Of a stretch of 64,000 nucleotides of DNA, positions 8,854 through 17,957 are shown piece by piece (the first letter of the stretch is position 1; every line of letters begins with the position of its first letter). The DNA comes from Fibrobacter sp. (GTDB lineage: Bacteria > Fibrobacterota > Fibrobacteria > Fibrobacterales > Fibrobacteraceae). Below the pieces are notes generated by a model, which searched no databases, had not been told where the DNA came from, and saw only the letters and a program-made list of their open reading frames with translations. The position numbers and the translations under genes are program-made. The DNA is taken from contig JAGCPZ010000027.1 of the NCBI GenBank assembly GCA_017965445.1, forward strand, positions 62,001 through 126,000. The letters are read 5' to 3'.

Positions 8854-9795
8854 ATGAATATCGGGAATCCTTTGATTTCAATCGTTTCCCCCGTTTATCG
8901 AGCCGAGGGGATTGTGGAAGAGCTTGTTCTGCGCCTGACGCAGAGCCTTTCTTCAATTACGGATAATTTTGAGATTATTCTTGTGAATGATGCTTCCCCA
9001 GATAAATCCTGGTGTGAAATTTTGGAAGCCACAAAAAAAGATTCCCGCGTCAAGGGCGTTAATCTGAGCCGTAATTTTGGACAACATTATGCTATTTCGG
9101 CGGGACTTAGCTTGACTAAGGGCGAGTGGGTGGTTGTGATGGACTGTGACTTGCAGGATGTCCCGGAAGAAATCCCGAACCCGTACAATAAGGCGACTGA
9201 GGGTTTTGATATCGTTTTTGCCAAACGGATGTATCGCATTGACAATTTCTTCAAGAAATTGTCGTCTACGCTGTTCCATAAGGCCTTCCATTTCTTTAGC
9301 GGTATCAAGACAGATAAGACGATTGCAAATTTTGGCATTTATAACCGCAAGGTCATAGACGAATTTAATAAGATGCCTGAACGGGCGAGGTCTTTCCCTT
9401 CATTGATTTCTTATTTGGGCTTTAAAACAACCGCTATTCCGGTAAAGCATGCGGCGCGTTTTGCGGGTGAAACTTCTTACACGCTTGCAAAGCTAATCCA
9501 GCTGAGTTTTGATGTGACGATAGCGAATAGCAATAAACCCTTGAAAATAGCTGTCGAACTGGGTTTTTTGTTAGCCATGATATCTTTCTTGCTTGCTGTT
9601 TATAACTTAGTTGCCTATTTGACGGGGATTATTCAGGTTCCTGGTTTTACTACAACGATATTCTCTATTTGGTTTGTGGGTGGTCTCTTGCTCGCAATGC
9701 TTGGCATTGTTGGTTTGTATGTGGGTAAGATTTTTGATCAGGTGAAAGGACGCCCGCTTTTTGTAATCTCGGAAAAAGTCAATTTCGAGGAATAA
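8854..9795 (+). CDS. GT2 glycosyltransferase with C-terminal membrane helices (GtrB/DPM1-like)
   Basis: The N-terminal GT-A domain has SIVSPVYRAEG, VNDASPDKSW and MDCDLQD (the DxD-type metal site). The C-terminal third has two strong membrane helices and ends GLYVGKIFDQVKGRPLFVI, the hallmark of bactoprenol-phosphate glycosyltransferases. Such enzymes move a sugar from a nucleotide donor to undecaprenyl phosphate at the inner membrane. It lies 46 bases after wecE and two bases before an acetyltransferase. The donor may be the sugar made by WecE, but that is inference. Confidence 0.8.
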   Translation: MNIGNPLISIVSPVYRAEGIVEELVLRLTQSLSSITDNFEIILVNDASPDKSWCEILEATKKDSRVKGVNLSRNFGQHYAISAGLSLTKGEWVVVMDCDLQDVPEEIPNPYNKATEGFDIVFAKRMYRIDNFFKKLSSTLFHKAFHFFSGIKTDKTIANFGIYNRKVIDEFNKMPERARSFPSLISYLGFKTTAIPVKHAARFAGETSYTLAKLIQLSFDVTIANSNKPLKIAVELGFLLAMISFLLAVYNLVAYLTGIIQVPGFTTTIFSIWFVGGLLLAMLGIVGLYVGKIFDQVKGRPLFVISEKVNFEE

Positions 9796-9796
9796 G

Positions 9797-10318
9797 ATGT
9801 TCTTTGAAAAGTATGGTGTGAAATTAGAGCGACTGACTGCAGATAAGATTGAACTTGTCCGCAATTGGAGAAATGACCCAAAAATTTCTCAGTACATGGA
9901 ATTTCGCGACCATATTACGGCCGAAATGCAAAAAAAATGGTTTGCAAGTGTCAATAACGAGAATAACTATTATTTTATTATAAACTATAAGGGTCAGGAT
10001 GTTGGCTTGACTAATGTCAAGGATGTTGATTTTGGTAAAAAAACAGGCGAGGGCGGGATTTTTATCTATGAAGATTCCTTGTTGAATTCGGATATCCCGT
10101 TCCGTGTCATTTTTGCTTTGAATGACTTTTGTTTTGATGAACTTGGACTTGAAACGATGGTGGCGCATATCATGGACGATAACCAGCGCGCTATCGATTT
10201 TAATCTAGTTTTGGGGTATAAAAAAGCGCCCGATTCCAAGGGACCAAAATCGACATATTTTTTGAACAAGGCTGATTACTTCAAATGTCGTGAAAAGTTT
10301 GCTCGGCTGTTTAAATAA
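9797..10318 (+). CDS. GNAT-family N-acetyltransferase (RimJ/RimL-like)
   Basis: 173 residues with the GNAT layout: an N-terminal LVRNWRNDP, a central GLTNVKDVD strand and MVAHIMDDNQRAIDFNLVLGYKK, the acetyl-CoA-binding helix and C-terminal motif. RimJ/RimL-type enzymes next to sugar aminotransferases commonly acylate the 4-amino group of a nucleotide sugar. The start is two bases after the preceding stop. Because two ACPs and a KAS III-like enzyme follow, the donor could be an acyl-ACP rather than acetyl-CoA; this is inference. Confidence 0.75.
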   Translation: MFFEKYGVKLERLTADKIELVRNWRNDPKISQYMEFRDHITAEMQKKWFASVNNENNYYFIINYKGQDVGLTNVKDVDFGKKTGEGGIFIYEDSLLNSDIPFRVIFALNDFCFDELGLETMVAHIMDDNQRAIDFNLVLGYKKAPDSKGPKSTYFLNKADYFKCREKFARLFK

Positions 10319-10328
10319 TGGAGTTTTT

Positions 10329-10568
10329 ATGGATATTTCTGAATTTGTAACACGATTCGCCGACCAATTTATGGATCCGAATGAAACCACTTTTGCTCCT
10401 GAGACTAAATTCCACGAGCTTAGCGGTTGGACCTCAATGACGGCGCTTCTAGAAATCGCTATGATAGAAGATAATTTCGGTACAACCATTCCGAGTGACG
10501 TCATTCGTGGAGCAGAAACGATTCAAGATCTGTTCGATGCTGTTCAGAAAAGTAAGGGTAATGCATAA
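10329..10568 (+). CDS. acyl carrier protein
   Basis: 79 residues with four predicted helices. The phosphopantetheine attachment site is Ser36 in SGWTSMTALLE, where the usual DSL is TSM. The ATG at 10329 has a plausible ribosome site (AATGGAG) overlapping the previous stop. An upstream in-frame codon at 10290 lies inside the acetyltransferase gene and is rejected. It probably carries an acyl group used to decorate a sugar, because it sits directly before a KAS III-like gene. Confidence 0.8.
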   Translation: MDISEFVTRFADQFMDPNETTFAPETKFHELSGWTSMTALLEIAMIEDNFGTTIPSDVIRGAETIQDLFDAVQKSKGNA

Positions 10569-10570
10569 CC

Positions 10571-11587
10571 ATGGCGATTTTGGACTACAAGAATATTGGC
10601 ATTTCGGCGGTTGCAGCTTGCGTTCCTAAACGCATTGAGAAAAATGAGGATCTTGCAGGATTCTTGAATGCCGAGGAATTGCAGAAGACGATTGAATTTG
10701 TCGGGATAAAAGAAAAACGTTATGTTGATGATGGCGTATGCGCATCGGATTTGTGTTTTAAGGCGGCGCAGAAGCTATTCGACGACAACTCTATAGACCG
10801 TTCAGAAATTGATGCGCTTATATTCTTGAGCCAGACTCCAGATTACCGGCAACCGGCGACGGCGCCTAATCTTGCTCATAGGCTCGGATTAACGACTGGC
10901 GTTCTTTCGTTCGATGTGAACTTAGCTTGTTCCGGCTATATCTATGGCCTTGCGACGGCTTTTGCCTTTGCGAGTAACCCTGGTGTTCGGAAGGTCTTGT
11001 TGCTTGCTGGCGAAACGATGTCCAAAACGATTTCTCAGAATGACAAGGGAATGGTTCCTTTGTTTGGAGATGCGGGAACAGCCTCGTTGATTGAATCTGG
11101 AGATTTCGGAGCCTCAGCGTTTTCTCTCAATTCTGATGGGAGCAAGTTAAAAGTTCTTCAAATGACTTATGGGGGATACCGTAACCCGAGCTGCGGAAAA
11201 GAAGAAACTTTGCAGATGGATGGCATGGAGGTGTTCAATTTCGGAATTCGTGCAGTGCCTTCGGATATCCGGAAAATACTGAATCACATCGGTAAGACCA
11301 TTGACGATGTCGATTTGCTGATTTACCACCAGGCGAATAAGTTTATGACGGACTTCTTCAGTAAACATCTGAAAATTAGTCCTGAAAAGACTCCGTATTC
11401 ATTGGACCGTTTCGGGAATACGAGCTCGGCGTCTGTGCCGCTTACGATTGTGTCGGAATTACATGATTCAGCAAAATATCCGCAGCGGGAATCGGTGCTG
11501 TTTTCTGGCTTTGGTTCGGGGCTTTCTTGGGGAACGGCTTGGCTGAACCTCTCCAAAGCCAAGGTGTCTGAATTGGTGGAGTATTGA
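10571..11587 (+). CDS. 3-oxoacyl-ACP synthase III-like condensing enzyme
   Basis: 338 residues with the complete Cys-His-Asn triad of FabH-type enzymes: Cys120 in NLACSGYIYGLA, His253 in YHQANKF and Asn283 in FGNTSSAS, plus a glycine-rich end FSGFGSGLSWG. It is placed between two ACP genes in a sugar operon, away from fab genes, so a role in building or transferring a short acyl chain for a glycan is more likely than housekeeping fatty acid synthesis. It starts two bases after the ACP stop. Confidence 0.82.
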   Translation: MAILDYKNIGISAVAACVPKRIEKNEDLAGFLNAEELQKTIEFVGIKEKRYVDDGVCASDLCFKAAQKLFDDNSIDRSEIDALIFLSQTPDYRQPATAPNLAHRLGLTTGVLSFDVNLACSGYIYGLATAFAFASNPGVRKVLLLAGETMSKTISQNDKGMVPLFGDAGTASLIESGDFGASAFSLNSDGSKLKVLQMTYGGYRNPSCGKEETLQMDGMEVFNFGIRAVPSDIRKILNHIGKTIDDVDLLIYHQANKFMTDFFSKHLKISPEKTPYSLDRFGNTSSASVPLTIVSELHDSAKYPQRESVLFSGFGSGLSWGTAWLNLSKAKVSELVEY

Positions 11588-11588
11588 T

Positions 11589-13136
11589 ATGACGCATATA
11601 TTCAGAAATTCAACGGTTGAACTTTTGTTCGGGAATACGGGTTTTACGTATTCCGGTTATGATGAAGTAACCAATGCCAATGCCGATGCTGACGAATATG
11701 TCTGGTTCTATACTGTTCCGATGCATGCCAATACTAGGGAGACGGCGGAAGAAATCGCAAGCTATATAGACCGTTTTAAACTGGTTCATTCGCAAGTTCC
11801 TGCGACAAAGCCGTTCTATGCCTTTACGCTTTTCAATTTGTTTGACTTCCGCACAGAACTCATAGATTTCTCTGTAGTCCATGCGATAAATGAATTCAAT
11901 TCGTCGTTAATCCAGTTCGCTAAGGAAGCATCGAATGTCAAGATAATAGATTTCGCTGCTTTTTGCAGGCTGTATCCTGAAAGCGAATTGCTTGACTGGA
12001 AGTTCTATTTTATCTCGCAAACAGCGCTTAATCCCAAGTTGGCGTTGCCGTTCAGAAAGTGGTTTGCCGCGCAAAAGCAGGCGACTGTAAAGGTTGCGAA
12101 AAAGTGCTTGGTTTTAGACCTTGATAACACTCTTTGGGGTGGAATATTAGGGGAGGACGGACCTGAACACTTGAAAATAGGCGGTGATTATCCGGGTAAG
12201 GCGTTCCTCCTGTTCCAGCGGCAGATTCTGGAGTTGCAAAAGAACGGGATCATTCTTGCTATATGTAGCAAGAACAACGAACAGGACGTCCTTGATTTCT
12301 TTGAAACGAGCCGTGACCAGGTTTTGAAAAAAGAACACTTTGCAGCTTGGCGAATTAACTGGCTGGATAAAGCTACGAACATCCGTGAATTAGCCCAGGA
12401 ATTGAACATCGGCCTAGACAGTATGGTGTTTTTGGATGACCAGCCTGCCGAGCGAGAACTTGTCAAGAACTTTATTCCAGAAATTACTGTTCCCGAATTC
12501 CCTGCAGCGCCGTATCAGTTGCCGGTATTCCTTAAGACTCTGCGTGATGAATATTTCTGCGTTTACCAGGCGAGGGAGGAAGACCGCGGTAAAACGGAAC
12601 AGTACAAGCAGAATGCTCAACGGCATCAGCTACAGCAGCAATTTACAGATATTGATGACTTTATCAAGAGTCTTGAAATTGAGACTACGATTCGCATGAA
12701 CGACGAAGCCGATTTTCCTAGAATTGCACAGATGTCGCAGAAGACAAACCAGTTTAACTTGACTGGGAAACGGTATACGGACTTAGAAATCAAGGAAATA
12801 GCTTCCCGACATGGCATGATTTTTTCCCTGTCCGTGAAGGATAAATTTGGCGACAGCGGCCTTACAGGGGCCGCTGTTATAACGGCTATTGGCAATGATG
12901 CCCATATAGACAATCTGTTCTTGAGCTGCCGCATTTTAGGACGAAAAATTGAAAAGACATTTATGGAGCAAATTATCTGTTCTTTAAGAGAAGAAAACTT
13001 TGAAAATGTGACCGCCTGCTTCAATAAGATGCCCAAAAATCAATCCGTGGCCGGATTTTACGGGTCTGTAGGGTTTTCTAAAACAAGCGAGAACGAAACA
13101 GGCAAAACTTATGTATATTCTCTAAAAAAGGGGTAG
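11589..13136 (+). CDS. FkbH-like HAD-IIIC enzyme with C-terminal GNAT-like domain
   Basis: 515 residues. The N-terminal ~165 residues form an SGNH/helical region. The HAD core has VLDLDNTLWGGILGEDG (Asp177/Asp179), CSKNNEQDV and FLDDQPAERE. The C-terminal part (from about residue 360) has KTNQFNLTGKRY and GLTGAAVIT...DNLFLSCRILGRKIE, typical of FkbH. In polyketide pathways FkbH dephosphorylates 1,3-bisphosphoglycerate and loads the glyceryl unit on an ACP. Here it is flanked by two ACPs and a KAS III-like enzyme, so a glycerate-derived acyl unit for the sugar is a reasonable proposal. Confidence 0.82.
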   Translation: MTHIFRNSTVELLFGNTGFTYSGYDEVTNANADADEYVWFYTVPMHANTRETAEEIASYIDRFKLVHSQVPATKPFYAFTLFNLFDFRTELIDFSVVHAINEFNSSLIQFAKEASNVKIIDFAAFCRLYPESELLDWKFYFISQTALNPKLALPFRKWFAAQKQATVKVAKKCLVLDLDNTLWGGILGEDGPEHLKIGGDYPGKAFLLFQRQILELQKNGIILAICSKNNEQDVLDFFETSRDQVLKKEHFAAWRINWLDKATNIRELAQELNIGLDSMVFLDDQPAERELVKNFIPEITVPEFPAAPYQLPVFLKTLRDEYFCVYQAREEDRGKTEQYKQNAQRHQLQQQFTDIDDFIKSLEIETTIRMNDEADFPRIAQMSQKTNQFNLTGKRYTDLEIKEIASRHGMIFSLSVKDKFGDSGLTGAAVITAIGNDAHIDNLFLSCRILGRKIEKTFMEQIICSLREENFENVTACFNKMPKNQSVAGFYGSVGFSKTSENETGKTYVYSLKKG

Positions 13137-13139
13137 TGT

Positions 13140-13361
13140 ATGAATAGGTCCCAACAGCTACTGCAGATTTTTAGGGAAGTTCTCGAAACAAATGATATAG
13201 ATGAAACCGTGTCGCAGGCCAATTGCGAAGCATGGGATTCTATCCATCACCTGAACTTGATTCTGGCGATTGAATCGGGATTCAATATTTCTCTGGAACC
13301 CGAAGAAATGGAACGGATGCAGGACTTTGCAACTGCGTTGAAGATTGTGGAAGGGAAATGA
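13140..13361 (+). CDS. second acyl carrier protein
   Basis: 73 residues with the attachment motif WDSIHHLNLIL (Ser34). It starts three bases after the FkbH-like gene. The tight pairing FkbH-ACP is the usual arrangement for glyceryl-ACP formation. It is unlike the ACP at 10329 in sequence, so the two may bind different partners. Confidence 0.82.
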   Translation: MNRSQQLLQIFREVLETNDIDETVSQANCEAWDSIHHLNLILAIESGFNISLEPEEMERMQDFATALKIVEGK

Positions 13362-13420
13362 GTTCTTATTAAATACGGTAGAATAATTTTATTGATTTTG
13401 AAAGAACCTGCATGTGAGGC

Positions 13421-14455
13421 TTGTTGAATGTGCGCTTAATAAATTTTGTTTACTCATTTGTCGTGAAAAAATTCTATGGACGTTTCAACGGAAAACTATT
13501 TCCGCTGGTAGCGATTCCAGGATCGTATATAGCTCTATTTTATCTGCTCCTCAAGAAAAAGAAAAATCAAGTTGTCATTTTGCCGACAAGTGCACTCGGA
13601 GATACTTTATATATTTTGTCTTTTTGGGAAAATTTATACAAACTTTCAAATCAGGCTGATACACAATTGGTGTTTTATCTTTCAGACCGGTACAAACGTA
13701 TCGTTGAAACGTATAATCCGCCGATAGATGGCATTGTATACTTGAAACATTTAGGTATGAAACATGTGTTGCTTTTAATGCTATCGGCGTGTTTGTATCA
13801 TTCGAAATCTGTTGAAATTGCTAGGCGACGAAATATTTTTGGTGTAATTCCGAGAATCCATAAAAGGTGGCTAAAAAAGAATTCCTTCATAGGAACAAGA
13901 AATCAATTGGCTCATATTTTAAATATGCCTCTAGATCCAATTTCTTATCACCAATTGCCTCAGGTAAATATTAGTGCTATAAAAGATTTTGAATATTTAA
14001 GGAATAAAATTTGTGTAATTAATCCTTATTCATATTCTATGAGTTATTCTGTTTCTCTTTATGAACGTATTTGTGAGAAATTGAAACTGCTTGGGTATAT
14101 TGTTTATACAAATGTTGTTGGCGAACAACGGGAAATAAACGGGTCTATTCCTCTTCGTTGCGGTATAGAAGAGCTTTACAGCATTGCCTGCGAAATACCG
14201 CTTGTTGTGTCTGTGAGAAGTGGCGTAGTAGATTTTTTAATTCCTTCTAACACAAGTATGTTTGTTATATATGAGAAGTGGAAGGATGTTAATAGCATAA
14301 AACTTGATGTTGAAGGGGATGAAAGACCCTACTCTTTGATGGAATGGCGTCCTAAAGGTCATGTTTATGAAGCCTATATGGAAAAAGAAAATGATGATGA
14401 TAAAATACTTGATGAATTTGATAAATATTTGAAAAAATGGAATCTGGATGTGTAA
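13421..14455 (+). CDS. GT-B glycosyltransferase, family 9-like (heptosyltransferase-like)
   Basis: 344 residues. ILPTSALGDTLYILSFWENL near residue 55 resembles the N-terminal GDxL loop of heptosyltransferases. CGIEELYSIACEIPLVVSVRSG corresponds to the donor-binding region, although the family's GPTH-type motif is replaced. The first helix is hydrophobic. No ATG start is available; TTG 13421/13424 or GTG 13430 could be used, with AGG at 13417-13419 favouring the latter two. It is AT-richer than its neighbours. Confidence 0.55.
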   Translation: MLNVRLINFVYSFVVKKFYGRFNGKLFPLVAIPGSYIALFYLLLKKKKNQVVILPTSALGDTLYILSFWENLYKLSNQADTQLVFYLSDRYKRIVETYNPPIDGIVYLKHLGMKHVLLLMLSACLYHSKSVEIARRRNIFGVIPRIHKRWLKKNSFIGTRNQLAHILNMPLDPISYHQLPQVNISAIKDFEYLRNKICVINPYSYSMSYSVSLYERICEKLKLLGYIVYTNVVGEQREINGSIPLRCGIEELYSIACEIPLVVSVRSGVVDFLIPSNTSMFVIYEKWKDVNSIKLDVEGDERPYSLMEWRPKGHVYEAYMEKENDDDKILDEFDKYLKKWNLDV

Positions 14456-14456
14456 T

Positions 14457-15959
14457 ATGGACTATATAATTGTTCAAGCTGGTGGTAAGGGCTCCCGTAT
14501 GGAACGCCTTACAAGGAATAAGCCGAAGGCGCTTGTCCCTGTCAACAACCTGCCGATGCTTTTCCATTTGTTTAGAAAGTATCCCGACAAACACTACGTA
14601 ATCATTGGCGACTATAAAATTGATGTCCTTGAGTCTTATCTGAATGCATTTGCCACAGTTGATTATAAGTTGGTTTCTGGCTCGGGACATGAAGGCACTT
14701 GTGCGGGTTTGAAGGATGCATTGGCGTATATTCCGGATGGCGAGCGTTTCATGCTTATCTGGTGCGACTTGATATTGCCTAAAGAGTACGAGGTTCCCGA
14801 AACTGACAAGAATGTAATCGGCATATCCAAGGATTTTGTATGCCGGTGGATGTATAAAGACGGCTCCTTCAAAGAAGAACGAAGTGCGGAATATGGCGTT
14901 GCGGGGCACTTTATTTTCAAAAACAAGAAGGAAATTGAAAATGTCCCTGATTCGGGCGAATTCGTTCGCTGGTTGCAAACGGAATCTATTGCTTTTGAAG
15001 AGCAGCCTCTTTACAAAACCAGGGAGTATGGCCTAATCGAAGAGTGGAATAAACTGCCCAAGAATAGATGCCGTCCTTTCAATAAGATGACTATCATGGG
15101 AGATAAGGTTGTTAAAGAGGCGATTGATAAACAGGGCGAAGACCTGGCAAAGCGCGAAATCGCATGGTACAAGACGATGGAACGCTATGTGTTTGATGCT
15201 CTTCCGCATATTTATTCCTTTGCTCCATTGGCAATGGAGCGCGTGAATGGTAAAAATATTTACGAATACGCTGATTTGCCGTTAGAATCAAAGAAGGAAA
15301 TTCTCAATAAAATTGTTGATGGTCTTAAGAGAATACATGGCCTTGAATCCGCGCCATATGAAGAAGCTAGCTTCAGGGATGCCTATTTAGATAAAACGTT
15401 CAATCGGTTAAGTAAAGTCCAAAAATTGGTGCCTTTTGCTGATCAGCCGATTATCAATATTAATGGGAAAAATTGCAGAAACGTTTTTTACAATAAGACC
15501 GAGCTTGAAAAAATGGTGATGCAATTTATCCCTAAACAATTTTCATTGATACACGGCGATCCGACTTTTAGCAACATCATGCTTAAAGAAGATAAAACAC
15601 CGGTATTTATTGACCCGCGGGGCTATTTTGGTAAAACCGAAATCTATGGTGATCCTGCATATGATTGGGTAAAGCTATATTATTCTCTAGTAAGCAATTA
15701 TGACCAGTTTAATATAAAGCGGTTTGGCCTGACTATAGGTGAAAATGGCGTTTCGTTGAATATCGAGTCCAACGGATTTGAAGAATTAGAAGACTATTTC
15801 TTTGCCCTGTTGGAAAAAGAAGTGTCCAGAAAACAGATGAAAGTCTTGCTGGCGATTACGTGGCTTAGCCTTACTACCTACGCGTGGGAAGACTACGATT
15901 CTATTTGCGGCGCATTTTACAAGGGTGAACTGTATTTAGAGGAGGCTTTTAATGAATAG
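14457..15959 (+). CDS. fused sugar nucleotidyltransferase-aminoglycoside-type kinase
   Basis: 500 residues in two parts. Residues 1-210 form a nucleotidyltransferase (IIVQAGGKGSRMERLTRNKPKA). Residues 230-500 form a phosphotransferase of the aminoglycoside/choline kinase fold with LIHGDPTFSNIML (catalytic Asp) and VFIDPRG (metal-binding Asp). A kinase and a nucleotidyltransferase in one chain could phosphorylate a sugar or alcohol and then activate it as an NDP derivative. The next two genes, a SIS isomerase and a HAD phosphatase, overlap by eight bases each, which implies one pathway. ATG 14457 immediately follows the previous stop. Confidence 0.78.
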   Translation: MDYIIVQAGGKGSRMERLTRNKPKALVPVNNLPMLFHLFRKYPDKHYVIIGDYKIDVLESYLNAFATVDYKLVSGSGHEGTCAGLKDALAYIPDGERFMLIWCDLILPKEYEVPETDKNVIGISKDFVCRWMYKDGSFKEERSAEYGVAGHFIFKNKKEIENVPDSGEFVRWLQTESIAFEEQPLYKTREYGLIEEWNKLPKNRCRPFNKMTIMGDKVVKEAIDKQGEDLAKREIAWYKTMERYVFDALPHIYSFAPLAMERVNGKNIYEYADLPLESKKEILNKIVDGLKRIHGLESAPYEEASFRDAYLDKTFNRLSKVQKLVPFADQPIININGKNCRNVFYNKTELEKMVMQFIPKQFSLIHGDPTFSNIMLKEDKTPVFIDPRGYFGKTEIYGDPAYDWVKLYYSLVSNYDQFNIKRFGLTIGENGVSLNIESNGFEELEDYFFALLEKEVSRKQMKVLLAITWLSLTTYAWEDYDSICGAFYKGELYLEEAFNE

Positions 15960-16563
15960 CGCATATCACTATTTTGAAAAAACGAGCCGTCTTATTGATG
16001 ATGCTCTGAAGTCTATTTCTGACGAATCGATGACCGCGTTGATTGACGACTGTGAAAGGACTCTGCGAAACGGTCATAAAGTCATTGCTTCTGGATTGGG
16101 CAAGAATGTGCCTATATGTGAGAAATTTGAAGGAACCATGCTTTCGCTCGGTTTGGATGCGCAATTCTTGCATACGAATTCCGCCGTTCATGGCGATATG
16201 GGTATGGTGAAAGATGGGGATCTTGTTATTATTCTCACCAAAAGTGGTTCGACTCAGGAATCTGTGTATCTTGCCAATCTTTTGAAAGAACGGTCGAAAC
16301 AGGGTAGCGGCATTTCTATTTGGCTATTGACTTTTAGCGAAAATGGCGCTCTTTCGTCAATCATTGAAAACAAGTTGGTTGTTCATCTAGAACATGAAGG
16401 CGATTTGTGGAATATCGTTCCGAATAATTCAACAACGCTAAATCTGATTGTATTGCAAACGGTTGCTATTGAGCTTTCTAAACGATTTGATTTGAAGTTG
16501 GAAAAAGACTTTAAGCCGAACCATCCTGGTGGTGCCATCGGAGCGAGTTTGAAAAATGTGTGA
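15952..16563 (+). CDS. SIS-domain sugar-phosphate isomerase (KpsF/GmhA-like)
   Basis: 203 residues, a single SIS domain with VIASGLGKN, LTKSGSTQESVYLANLL and FKPNHPGGAIGASL. The HPGGAIG ending is characteristic of arabinose-5-phosphate isomerases (KpsF/KdsD), but the CBS pair of full-length KdsD is missing, as in some capsule-locus versions. Aldose-ketose isomerisation of a phosphosugar is expected. It overlaps genes on both sides by eight bases. A GmhA-like role in a heptose pathway is an alternative. Confidence 0.78.
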   Translation: MNSAYHYFEKTSRLIDDALKSISDESMTALIDDCERTLRNGHKVIASGLGKNVPICEKFEGTMLSLGLDAQFLHTNSAVHGDMGMVKDGDLVIILTKSGSTQESVYLANLLKERSKQGSGISIWLLTFSENGALSSIIENKLVVHLEHEGDLWNIVPNNSTTLNLIVLQTVAIELSKRFDLKLEKDFKPNHPGGAIGASLKNV

Positions 16564-16933
16564 TTCTTTACGTCTTTCATGCTTAGGGCATACCTGGTTA
16601 ATTGATTTGGATGGGACCATTGTCAAGCACAATGGCTATAAGATTGATGGTGTGGATTCACTACTCGATGGAGCAAAGGCTTTTATAGAATCGATTCCGG
16701 AAGGGGATAAGATTGTTTTTTTGACGTCAAGAAAAGAAGAATTTCGTGAATTGACGGAAACCTTTTTGGAACAACACGGTATTAGATATGATACCATACT
16801 CTATGATTTACCTTATGGAGAACGTATCCTTTTGAATGATAGAAAAGAAAGCGGATTGGATACTGCGATTGCGGTAAATAAGGGGCGAAATTTAGGGATA
16901 TTTCCGCGTGTTTCTTTTGATGAAAAAATATAA
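16556..16933 (+). CDS. HAD-superfamily phosphatase of a polysaccharide locus
   Basis: 125 residues. WLIDLDGTIVKHNGYK carries the catalytic DxD, FLTSRKEEFRE is motif II, and the chain is short with no cap. This compact form is frequent in capsule loci. It probably dephosphorylates a sugar phosphate made by the upstream kinase/isomerase pair. It is the last + strand gene; the - operon ends 31 bases away with no clear hairpin between them. Confidence 0.72.
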   Translation: MCDSLRLSCLGHTWLIDLDGTIVKHNGYKIDGVDSLLDGAKAFIESIPEGDKIVFLTSRKEEFRELTETFLEQHGIRYDTILYDLPYGERILLNDRKESGLDTAIAVNKGRNLGIFPRVSFDEKI

Positions 16934-16964
16934 TATACTTCGTTACCTTTATTATCCTTTCATT

Positions 16965-17957
16965 TTATCTGAATGTGCTTGGAAATTTCAAGCCAGGTAA
17001 CCAGCATAGCATTTTATAAACATAACATAGAGCATATGCTATATGAGGAGGAAATGCAAAAATTGTTCGAAGTGTCAAACAATTGAATTTGTCATTTCGC
17101 TCTTTTGCATATGTTTCCCGAAAAACTTTATAGTCTTGATAACTAATAATCCCTTTTTGTTTGATTATAGAAAGAAAATGAAGAAAAAGAATTCTGACAT
17201 TTGTTATGGCATCTTTAAAAATACTTGGGTAATTTTTTACAGCTTGTGTAAGTTTTACTGATACGTCGTAATAAATTGATGAATCGAGTTTTGCAAAAGT
17301 GAGTCCTTTTTTTGAAAGCCTATAATGATAAAGTTTTTCATCGTTAATATATAAACTTGACAAATGTTGACAGTACTGCAAGGTAAAAACATAATCTTCC
17401 ATAAAGGAAAGTTCCTCCGGGAAATATATTTTGTTGATGTTAATAAGAGATCTTTTGAAAAATTTATTCCATGTATAGCCAATATGGTCATATTTACCTA
17501 AACCAAACAATTTCAATAGGCAATCCTGAATTAATTTTTTATCAGTCGCAAAAGTCGATTGTGGAAAGGGAATGGGAATAATTTTATCTTGAAATTGAAA
17601 CGTATAATTAAAAAAGATGATGTCCGAAGATGTTTGTAAATGAGAGAGAAAAGAGAGATAATTTTGTTCGACATAGTCATCGCTATCAACGAAAGAAATG
17701 TATTCGCCTTGTGCTTGTTTTATGCCGAAATTGCGTGTTGCTGAAACGCCGGCATGTTCTCTTTTAAAATATTTAAATCGAGAATCTTTGGCGGCGTATT
17801 CTTCACAAATGGAACATTCTGCTTCCGGTGCTCCATCAGATACGATGATGAACTCGCAGTTTTGCGTGGTTTGTGCTGTTAATGAGTTAAAACAATCTCG
17901 CAGATAGTTTAGTGAAACTTTGTAGACTGGAATAATTACTGATATGGCTATACTCAT
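16965..17957 (-). CDS. GT2 glycosyltransferase
   Basis: 330 residues, GT-A fold: ISVIIPVYKVSLNYLRDCFNSL, IIVSDGAPE and SFVDSDDYVE (metal site). The C-terminal half is helical with KMLCWLPGLKFPS at the end. Its start overlaps the previous gene's stop by four bases. It is the last gene of the minus-strand glycan operon. Its acceptor and donor cannot be predicted. Confidence 0.8.
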   Translation of the reverse strand: MSIAISVIIPVYKVSLNYLRDCFNSLTAQTTQNCEFIIVSDGAPEAECSICEEYAAKDSRFKYFKREHAGVSATRNFGIKQAQGEYISFVDSDDYVEQNYLSFLSHLQTSSDIIFFNYTFQFQDKIIPIPFPQSTFATDKKLIQDCLLKLFGLGKYDHIGYTWNKFFKRSLININKIYFPEELSFMEDYVFTLQYCQHLSSLYINDEKLYHYRLSKKGLTFAKLDSSIYYDVSVKLTQAVKNYPSIFKDAITNVRILFLHFLSIIKQKGIISYQDYKVFRETYAKERNDKFNCLTLRTIFAFPPHIAYALCYVYKMLCWLPGLKFPSTFR

